A DNA stretch of 10,340 bases from Candidatus Peregrinibacteria bacterium (GTDB lineage Bacteria; Patescibacteriota; Gracilibacteria; UBA1369). Where the stretch lies: contig JADLFY010000074.1 of NCBI GenBank assembly GCA_020849575.1, forward strand, positions 1-10,340, in the 5' to 3' direction. This document shows, one piece after another, positions 1 to 6,113 of this stretch. The notes below the pieces were generated by a model, which saw only the letters and a program-made list of their open reading frames with translations, did not search any database and was not told the DNA's origin. Each line of letters opens with the position of its first letter. Position 1 is the first letter of the stretch. Made by a program: the position numbers and the translations under genes.

Positions 1-1680
1 CCGACTATTGAAAATGGTTTTTATTATGATTTTGAATTGCCAAGAACTTTGATTCCGGAGGATTTGGCTTTGCTGCAGAAAAAGATGGAACATATAGCCA
101 AACAACGACAAACTTTCCATCGTGTGGAAGAACCAATTGATAAAGCGGTGCAGTTTTTGAAAGGAAAAGAGCAGCCATATAAGGTGGAAATCGCTGAAGA
201 TTTAGCCAAAGAAGGCGAGAGACAGGTTTCATTTTATGAAAACCGTTTGAAGGATGGAACAATGAAATTCTGGGATCTCTGCCGTGGTGGACATACTGAA
301 ACTACTGGAGAAGTAGGCGCCTTTAAATTGGATAAAATTGCCGGGGCTTACTGGAGAGGTGATGAAAAAAGACCGATGTTACAGCGTATTTATGGTCTAT
401 GTTTTGAAACCAAGGAAGAATTGGATGCCTATGTAAAAATGCAGGAAGAAGCCAAGAAACGTGATCATCGTAAGCTTGGTGCTGAGCTGGAATTATTCAC
501 TTTCTCCGAAGAAATCGGACCTGGTTTGCCACTGTGGTTACCAAATGGAACAGTGATTGTTGAAGAACTGGAAAAACTGGCCAAAGAAACTGAATTTCAG
601 GCAGGTTATAAGAGAGTGAGAACTCCGTTGATTACCAAGGAAAATCTGTTTTTGACTTCTGGACATCTCCCCTACTACAAAGAATCAATGTATGCGCCAA
701 TGCAAATTGATAATGAGGATTATTATTTGAAGCCGATGAATTGTCCTTTCCATCATAAATGTTATGACGCTTCGCCAAAGAGCTACCGCGATTTACCGCT
801 TAGACTCGCTGAATATGGCACATGTCATCGTTTTGAAGATTCTGGATCGTTGTTTGGATTGATGCGTGTGCGTTATATGCAAATGAATGATGCGCATATT
901 TACTGTACTGAAGAACAATTTGAACAGGAATTCCTCGATGTCGTGAAAATGCATCAAAAATATTTTGAAATGTTTGGTATTGAAAAGTACCTGATGAGAC
1001 TTTCCATGCATTCAAAAGAAGGCTTGGGCAAGAAGTATGTTGATGAACCAGAATTATGGCTTAAGACTGAAGATATGGTGCGTCAGGTGATGAAGAAAGC
1101 CAATGTACCAACCGTAGAAATAGCGGATGAAGCAGCTTTTTATGGACCGAAAATTGATGTACAGGTTTGGAGTGCAATTGGTCGTGAATTTACTTTGGCA
1201 ACCAATCAAATCGACTTTGCTGTGCCAAAGAGATTCGGCCTGACTTATAAAGATAGTGAAGGTAAAGACCAGACTCCACTTTGTATTCATCGTGCGCCAC
1301 TTGGTACACATGAACGTTTTATTGGATTCCTGATCGAACATTTTGGTGGTGCTTTCCCAACATGGCTCGCGCCTATTCAGGTAAGGGTTATTCCAGTGGC
1401 TGATCCACATAAAGATTTTGCTGAAGAATTGCGTGCTGAATTAATGGAGCTCGGAGTTAGAGTAGAAATTGCTGAAGTTGGTGAATCACTGGGCAAGAGA
1501 ATTCGTGCGGCTGAAATGATGAAAGTTCCTTATATGCTGGTGATTGGCGACAAAGAAGTAGCCGGTGAAAACTTTGCAGTGAGAAGATATGGTGAAAAAG
1601 AACAGAAATCTTTGTCACGTGAGGATTTTGTAAATATGCTGATGACGGAAATCCGCGAGCGAAAATTACATCATGCCTAA
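1..1680 (+). CDS. thrS: Threonyl-tRNA synthetase, 5'-truncated by window edge
   Basis: Class II aminoacyl-tRNA synthetase that charges tRNA-Thr with threonine in the cytoplasm. The frame is open from base 1, and its first residues (PTIENGFYYDFE) are the conserved ThrRS block well inside the protein, so the true start is left of the window; the TTG at 37 is internal. Counting from base 1, 559 residues are present. The editing domain comes first, with DLCRGGH giving the Cys94/His98 pair; its partner HxxxH lies outside the window. The catalytic core follows: the zinc ligands are expected to be Cys248 (in MNCPFHH), His299 (in NDAHIYC) and His430 (in IHRAPLG). The motif 2 arginine is Arg277 (in CHRFEDSGS) and the motif 3 arginine is Arg439 (in GTHERF). 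The anticodon-binding domain starts near residue 457 (APIQVRVIP). All expected catalytic residues are present. MNCPFHH and RYMQMNDAH differ from the E. coli forms MNCPGH and RGFTQDDAH. Identity is certain; whether a TGS domain precedes cannot be seen. Confidence 0.97.
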   Translation, partial: PTIENGFYYDFELPRTLIPEDLALLQKKMEHIAKQRQTFHRVEEPIDKAVQFLKGKEQPYKVEIAEDLAKEGERQVSFYENRLKDGTMKFWDLCRGGHTETTGEVGAFKLDKIAGAYWRGDEKRPMLQRIYGLCFETKEELDAYVKMQEEAKKRDHRKLGAELELFTFSEEIGPGLPLWLPNGTVIVEELEKLAKETEFQAGYKRVRTPLITKENLFLTSGHLPYYKESMYAPMQIDNEDYYLKPMNCPFHHKCYDASPKSYRDLPLRLAEYGTCHRFEDSGSLFGLMRVRYMQMNDAHIYCTEEQFEQEFLDVVKMHQKYFEMFGIEKYLMRLSMHSKEGLGKKYVDEPELWLKTEDMVRQVMKKANVPTVEIADEAAFYGPKIDVQVWSAIGREFTLATNQIDFAVPKRFGLTYKDSEGKDQTPLCIHRAPLGTHERFIGFLIEHFGGAFPTWLAPIQVRVIPVADPHKDFAEELRAELMELGVRVEIAEVGESLGKRIRAAEMMKVPYMLVIGDKEVAGENFAVRRYGEKEQKSLSREDFVNMLMTEIRERKLHHA

Positions 1681-1882
1681 GAGTAGATTTGGGCAGAAAA
1701 ACCATTATACGTCAAATTGCTGTTGATATTTTGGAGTTTCTCTGCTTAAATGTCTTCTATCGATGATTGGCAGTGTATAACTTGCGGGCAAGGCGCAATT
1801 GGGGCTTTACGGCTTCAGAAAGCGCGTTTGCACGCAGATCTTACTCTACTTTGTCTTAAAATACTTACTGGTGGCTCCATGA
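1681..1882. other. Intergenic stretch after thrS, no confident gene
   Basis: No convincing gene, promoter or terminator is seen here. An ATG at 1673 overlaps the thrS stop but its frame closes after 17 codons (stop at 1724-1726). The frame starting TTG at 1689 reads through to a TGA at 1764-1766 and contains TIIRQIAVDILEFL, which looks protein-like but is too short to call. An ATG at 1750 opens a 78-codon frame with only a distant GGAG; its 3' half overlaps the better small gene at 1896 out of frame, so it is probably not real. Base composition shifts from AT-rich to GC-richer at about 1780. Confidence 0.5.
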
Positions 1883-1888
1883 AGGAGG
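1883..1888 (+). promoter_or_regulatory. Perfect Shine-Dalgarno AGGAGG deciding a TTG start
   Basis: AGGAGG lies seven bases before the TTG at 1896. The spacing is ideal and it selects TTG over the in-frame ATG at 1926, which has no comparable site and would cut into the first membrane helix. It is the only strong Shine-Dalgarno sequence before a proposed gene start in the window. Confidence 0.75.
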
Positions 1889-1895
1889 TAGTCAG

Positions 1896-2195
1896 TTGCT
1901 GGGAATCCTCGGGAAAGCTGCAGCAATGGTGGTGGTGCTCTCGGCAGGCTTTGCGCTTGTTACTCAAGACCTTGAAGATGGACTGAACCTGGCCATGGCT
2001 TTGATCACGTTGATCGGGCTGGTGGCGGTGCTGGTTCGCTTCAGGAAACAGCAGGAGGCGTACAAAACGCTGAAACAGTACAAGTACACTCCCTATCAGC
2101 TCAGGCTGTTGGGGGGAATTGCCTATGTTCCTGGTGCAGACCGGGAGCGGCTGCAGTTCAGTGATGAACTGCGCAGGCAACACAAAGGCAAATAG
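1896..2195 (+). CDS. Small two-helix membrane protein, hypothetical
   Basis: A 99-residue protein that I do not recognise. It starts at TTG with a perfect Shine-Dalgarno sequence. Two hydrophobic stretches, about residues 2-22 and 29-48, are separated by a short acidic turn (QDLEDG), so a helical hairpin in the membrane is expected. The C-terminal half (about 49-99) is polar and strongly basic (RFRKQQ at 49, RRQHKGK at the end), which predicts that it stays in the cytoplasm. There are no cysteines and no enzyme motif. The frame is GC-richer than thrS and the minus-strand operon, and is followed within five bases by a nested inverted repeat. A toxin-like or phage-like small membrane protein is conceivable, but nothing shows it. 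Frames in other registers over the same bases (starting 1750 on plus, and 1815-2183 on minus) lack the hydrophobic pattern and a ribosome binding site. Confidence 0.6.
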   Translation: MLGILGKAAAMVVVLSAGFALVTQDLEDGLNLAMALITLIGLVAVLVRFRKQQEAYKTLKQYKYTPYQLRLLGGIAYVPGADRERLQFSDELRRQHKGK

Positions 2196-2200
2196 AGGTT

Positions 2201-2270
2201 TCCGGCTATCTGAGGCCCGCGCAAGCGCGGGCCGGCTCAGCGTAAGCTGAGCAAAAAACAGGTAGCCGGA
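2201..2270. repeat. Nested inverted repeat: outer stem with two inner hairpins
   Basis: The outer arms 2201-2212 (TCCGGCTATCTG) and 2259-2270 (CAGGTAGCCGGA) pair over 12 positions with one mismatch that becomes G-U in RNA. Inside are two perfect hairpins: 2214-2221 with 2226-2233 (8 bp, loop CAAG) and 2235-2241 with 2246-2252 (7 bp, loop GTAA, a GNRA tetraloop in RNA). A run of six A (2253-2258) links the second hairpin to the closing arm. The whole can fold as a three-way junction. It starts five bases after the small gene's stop. It is not a standard intrinsic terminator in either direction, because no T tract follows a hairpin. It resembles REP/MITE-type palindromic elements or a structured RNA 3' end, but I cannot assign a family. 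Confidence 0.8.
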
Positions 2271-2449
2271 GCTTCCCTAGTGGCAACTATAATAAACATC
2301 TAAGAAATACTGGGAATACTGAAGGTCGAGTAATTGATTTGGACAGGACTGATTGGAACTATTGGCATCACCAAAAACCGCTGGAACCTGGATTAAGCAG
2401 CCATAGCATCTCTTTCTTCACGTTCCTGCTTGGAAAGGCTTTTACCTGA
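2246..2449 (+). pseudogene. Possible gene remnant, start-less open frame
   Basis: Between the in-frame stops at 2243-2245 and 2447-2449, one plus-strand frame stays open for 67 codons without any ATG. Its middle reads like real protein (for example RVIDLDRTDWNYWHHQKP), with aromatic and charged residues and good local composition. The last 18 codons run into the convergent gene's coding sequence, so they are probably meaningless. This could be the tail of a gene broken by the GC-rich patch, or chance. No family is recognised. Confidence 0.2.
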
Positions 2450-5400
2450 CATACCTTTTAATTCGATAGCGGCGTGTCGGGCGGCAGCGGCTAATTCTCG
2501 TGGCTTTTCTACGGCCAATCTGCTGATTTCCTTCATAATTTCTTCACGATAAATCTGCTCATTCTGTTCATTCAATCTGTCAGCCTGACTGGTAACTATT
2601 TCACGATGCAAAGCTAAAAGGTTGGTATTACCAGAAAGTCTGGCTATATCTGCTCCAAAATTGTTGGAGAATTTAACCAGTTCATCGTGGAATTCCCCTA
2701 CGGTTCTGTCACCATCACGATCGGGACGGTCGCTAAGCACTTTGTCAGTTACATGGAGAAATTGATTCCTTCCGCCTATTCTTCCTCTCACGGCATTATT
2801 GAAATAGAGATAACCGTAATACATTTCAGCAAATTGTTTGGCGAATCTGATATTTTCTTCTTTGTTTTTGCCAGTGTTTAATTTATTGGCGCGAATGATC
2901 AACTGGTTATTGTAACCAGCATACATGTTTTTGACGTTACTCATTCTTTCCGGACCATAACCACCTTTACGGATAATACGGTCAAGCGCATCCTTATCAG
3001 TAATGGTTGGGCCAATATAGTCATAAACATCGGGAGGGGTATCCATGTTACCGGCTTTGTTGGCAGCCGTACTGATATATTTTGGATCAGTAAGAATTGT
3101 CGACTGAATCCAGTTAATAGTATGTCTACCAGCAACTAATGTATCCAAACCTTTTTTGTTGTCAGCTTTCATGGCATCAACATCTTTTTGCATTACCTGC
3201 TTGAATAATCTGCCATAATCCTCTGTACGGAGTTTATCTTTTACCGGTTTGCCGGTAGTGGGATCAATTAATGGATTGCCATTTTCATCAACTTTTTCAT
3301 AGTTCAAAGCAAAGTAAATCCACATGATATGATCTCTCATTTCCGGGACGAAATTCTGGGCTCTGGAATAGGTCAAAAGAGTTTTTCCATCTTGTCTCTT
3401 TTGGCCAAAGGCTGCTACATAGAGGAAAACAGCCTGTTCAAAGGGAATTTCATTTTTCTGAGCGGCCTGAATAAGCAAACCTTCAAATTCAGCAGCATCT
3501 ACTTCGGCTCCATTCTGGAAATCGAATAACATCTTTTGCAGAGAGCGTCCGATACGTCCATGTAAATATTCATAATCGTGCATATGCTCACGAACATATT
3601 TTTTGCGATCATTGTAAGCACGGTCATTTTCCTGATACATACGGTCAAAAGTGCCATCTCCCCACTTACCATCGAAACAGGCTCTATACTGATCAAAAAC
3701 AGAAAGAGCCTTACTTTTACGGAGGGCATTTTTGTCACCGACTTCTACGATGGCGTCTTTACCCAAATCTTCGTGGAATTTGCTTGGATATTTGGTGTAA
3801 GGGAAGAATTTATTGGTAACTTCCATCAGCTTTTCATCATCTTCCCAGCGAATTAAACCTTTCTTGGTCAGAAATTGGAGAGCGGCTTTATAAACAACAA
3901 TTTTTTTGGCTCCATAAAGCGCTTCAAAAACATCTTTTGGTTCAGCATTGGCTTCAAACCATTCGAATTTTTTCTTTACATCTTCAGCAATTTTACCGTT
4001 GTGTTTGTCTTCGTAACGACCAGCCAAATCACCAATACCAAGGTATGGAATTCCTTTGTAAAGATCTTTGGCGGTTTTGTAAACGCGACGTTCGCTTTGA
4101 TCTTTCATGTATTCTTTGGCGCGATCAATAGGGATTTTCCAGAGCAGCTCATATAATTCTATTAAATTAATGAAACTGGTATTTTCCCAAAGAGTGGCGA
4201 AATAACCTTTACCGCTTTTCTTGGGAGATGGACCAGAGTCCGGACCGGCAACGGTTTTGGGAATATTACCTTTGTCGGCAGCAGCATTCAGAGCGTTCTG
4301 AGCCTGCTTATCCTCTTCTTTGGCAGCGGCAGCCTGTAATTCCTGAATCTGTTCAGCAGTAGGACGGGTAAAGCCTTCGCTTTTGACCAGGCGATAGAAT
4401 TGAGCGGGAGTTAATTCGGCTTCATCAAAAATAATTTTTCCTGGTTTGGCAGAATTCAAATAATGAATATTTTTATGATCACCATAGGCGGAAAGCAAAG
4501 CCTGCGGGAAGGGACCTTTGGAAAGATTAATTGGCTGGCCATGTTTTTCCGGCCAACCCATTTCGGTAATCAGAGTTTGATGATGCTTGGCCAACATTTG
4601 ATCCAGCATTTTCAAATCGGTAATTTCCGGACAAGTCTGGTATTTGCGATACCATTTTGCAAATTCACCGAAATCCAACACTTTGGATTGGCGTGGGCCA
4701 CTGAGCCCAGTATCAGGGTGAGCCTCATCAATCAAAACTTCTTTGGAAAGATGAATTTGATCATTTTCTATTTTGAGAATTTCCACCTGATGCTGATCAA
4801 AATCCGGTTCATCTTCATCTTTAATTTTTCCCTTTCTAGTCAGATATTCCAATTTTAGTCCTGGTTTAATCAGACCTGCTGGTAAATCCAGTGTTTCTTC
4901 CAGTTTGGGTAAATCAGCAATTTTTTCTACTACATTCAAAGCAATTACCCAGCGGGCGAAAGTGCTGGCCCGCAGGGCCAGCTTGACTCTCTGACCGGAA
5001 CCGTCATGAGCGTCCATAGTGAGGTGGATAACCGGTTCGGTGGAGACCACTCCCCGTTCGGCGAGTTCACCCAGAATGGGATCAGGTTCCAGGATGCCGG
5101 TTGGAGTTATATCATCGATAACAATGTTATTGGTGCGGGGACGACGACCATCTGGACCTGGAGTAGCATTAATATCCTCCCCCCACAATTCCTGGCCTTT
5201 ACTTAAAGGTAAACCAGTTTCAGCTTTGAGTGCTTTTAATTCTCTTTTGAATGATTCATTATTTTCATGACTTTCATGCAATTTATTCATTTCTTCTACC
5301 ACTTTTTGCATTACCTGATTGTACTTTTCGGTAAAAGCCTCGATTTGATTTTCCAGTCCTTCTTCTACCCGCTGAACTTGTCTGTATTTGCTGTTGTAAG

Positions 5401-6046
5401 CAGTGGAATGCCCAGCATCATAATTCTGTAATTTTTGATAAAAGGCTTCACGGGCAGCCTGTAATTGGGCATCAGGAACCGGTCCCAGTGTTTTGAGTTT
5501 GGCGGATTCAGTTCTGGTAATTCGGCCTGTCGTTTCCAGATCGCCCAAAATTTTGTCCAGATTGTCACCATTGGCATTTTGCAGATTGTCCAATTCGGAA
5601 ATATCCAATTTATCTGCGGCAGGACGGCGATTATTCAAATCGGCGATATAGCGCAAATAATTCTTTGATGAAAAAACAGCAATATCCTCAGGCACAATGA
5701 CACCTTTTTTGATCATTTCCTGATAGAGCTGTTCACGACGACCAACGTTTTCTACAAGCTTGTTATAGGTATTTTGAATATTCAGATCAAATAATCCTTT
5801 AACTTCATCTCGGACGCCTTCTATAAGCGTCTGAGAATCCTCTTCTTTGGCCGTGTCTTTCATAAAGACACTTAATCCTTCCAAACGCTGGATGGCTGTA
5901 CGGATACGATCATTGGTAATATCAGAAATATCAGCGCTGATTCTGACTTTTTCGACATCATAATCTTGAGCAGAGATGCTGTAAGGATTTTTAACTTCAG
6001 GAAGATGTTCGCGAGGCTGATTGTGGTATTTCTTCTTTTTAGCCAT
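2393..6046 (-). CDS. Very large soluble protein of unknown function with internal repeats
   Basis: A 1217-residue protein that I do not recognise. It starts at ATG (6044-6046) with a lysine-rich N-terminus (MAKKKK) and has no signal peptide or membrane helix, so it should be cytoplasmic. Roughly, 25-280 is helical and rich in Gln/Glu/Lys with coiled-coil-like stretches (about 195-275). A mixed alpha/beta part (about 335-570) contains two related segments, 341-386 and 432-485, sharing HL[TS], then FA[RK]W, then I.DL..L...L, and perhaps a third weaker copy at 538-570. An Ala/Lys/Pro/Gly-rich linker (about 571-613) separates this from a long C-terminal half (about 614-1217) full of aromatic and conserved-looking positions. 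Only two cysteines occur (472 and 790). I see no nucleotide-binding or protease motif. It is the last gene of the minus-strand operon, 67 bases after the membrane protein gene, with no Shine-Dalgarno sequence before its ATG. A cytoplasmic partner of the membrane protein is an inference from position. Confidence 0.9.
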   Translation of the reverse strand: MAKKKKYHNQPREHLPEVKNPYSISAQDYDVEKVRISADISDITNDRIRTAIQRLEGLSVFMKDTAKEEDSQTLIEGVRDEVKGLFDLNIQNTYNKLVENVGRREQLYQEMIKKGVIVPEDIAVFSSKNYLRYIADLNNRRPAADKLDISELDNLQNANGDNLDKILGDLETTGRITRTESAKLKTLGPVPDAQLQAAREAFYQKLQNYDAGHSTAYNSKYRQVQRVEEGLENQIEAFTEKYNQVMQKVVEEMNKLHESHENNESFKRELKALKAETGLPLSKGQELWGEDINATPGPDGRRPRTNNIVIDDITPTGILEPDPILGELAERGVVSTEPVIHLTMDAHDGSGQRVKLALRASTFARWVIALNVVEKIADLPKLEETLDLPAGLIKPGLKLEYLTRKGKIKDEDEPDFDQHQVEILKIENDQIHLSKEVLIDEAHPDTGLSGPRQSKVLDFGEFAKWYRKYQTCPEITDLKMLDQMLAKHHQTLITEMGWPEKHGQPINLSKGPFPQALLSAYGDHKNIHYLNSAKPGKIIFDEAELTPAQFYRLVKSEGFTRPTAEQIQELQAAAAKEEDKQAQNALNAAADKGNIPKTVAGPDSGPSPKKSGKGYFATLWENTSFINLIELYELLWKIPIDRAKEYMKDQSERRVYKTAKDLYKGIPYLGIGDLAGRYEDKHNGKIAEDVKKKFEWFEANAEPKDVFEALYGAKKIVVYKAALQFLTKKGLIRWEDDEKLMEVTNKFFPYTKYPSKFHEDLGKDAIVEVGDKNALRKSKALSVFDQYRACFDGKWGDGTFDRMYQENDRAYNDRKKYVREHMHDYEYLHGRIGRSLQKMLFDFQNGAEVDAAEFEGLLIQAAQKNEIPFEQAVFLYVAAFGQKRQDGKTLLTYSRAQNFVPEMRDHIMWIYFALNYEKVDENGNPLIDPTTGKPVKDKLRTEDYGRLFKQVMQKDVDAMKADNKKGLDTLVAGRHTINWIQSTILTDPKYISTAANKAGNMDTPPDVYDYIGPTITDKDALDRIIRKGGYGPERMSNVKNMYAGYNNQLIIRANKLNTGKNKEENIRFAKQFAEMYYGYLYFNNAVRGRIGGRNQFLHVTDKVLSDRPDRDGDRTVGEFHDELVKFSNNFGADIARLSGNTNLLALHREIVTSQADRLNEQNEQIYREEIMKEISRLAVEKPRELAAAARHAAIELKGMSGKSLSKQEREERDAMAA

Positions 6047-6113
6047 CTAAATGATTGATTTGCTATTTGAACGTTTAATTGTCTGATATTATGAATGCTT
6101 TTGCAAGGAAAAA

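Larger units (their letters stand above)
1780..2275. other. GC-rich patch, possible horizontally acquired insert
   Basis: Hand counts give G+C of 32/60 for 1921-1980, 36/60 for 1981-2040 and 36/60 for 2101-2160. Sample blocks in the neighbours give 23/60 (61-120, thrS) and 25/60 (2401-2460, the 1217-residue gene). The patch holds one small gene with a canonical ribosome binding site and ends in a nested inverted repeat. It lies between two convergent units, a tolerant place for insertions. No transposase, integrase or clear target duplication is visible, so insertion is an inference. A chimeric assembly join is an alternative explanation. Confidence 0.4.

Noticed and set aside
37..39. TTG at 37 as thrS start
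   Set aside because: The frame is open to base 1 and the upstream residues are the conserved IENGFYYDFE block.
1704..1709. Minus-strand TATAAT as a promoter
   Set aside because: No -35 hexamer at proper distance, and it would only drive antisense transcription into thrS.
1750..1986. 78-codon plus-strand frame starting ATG at 1750
   Set aside because: No well-spaced ribosome binding site, odd Trp/Cys-rich 3' half, and it overlaps the better small gene in another register.
1815..2183. 122-codon minus-strand frame
   Set aside because: No Shine-Dalgarno sequence and low-quality His/Gln-rich content; it is the shadow of the small membrane gene.
2201..2270. Intrinsic terminator at the nested hairpins
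   Set aside because: Neither strand has a T tract directly after a hairpin; on plus the second hairpin is followed by six A, on minus the T run precedes it.
2201..2449. Diversity-generating retroelement (GNRA hairpin near a Trp/Tyr/Asn-rich peptide)
   Set aside because: The hairpins lie upstream of the peptide rather than downstream, there is no reverse transcriptase, and no second template copy is visible.
4463..4858. 131-codon plus-strand frame inside the 1217-residue gene
   Set aside because: It is the antisense shadow of a well-supported long gene, with Phe/Ile-rich content and no ribosome binding site.
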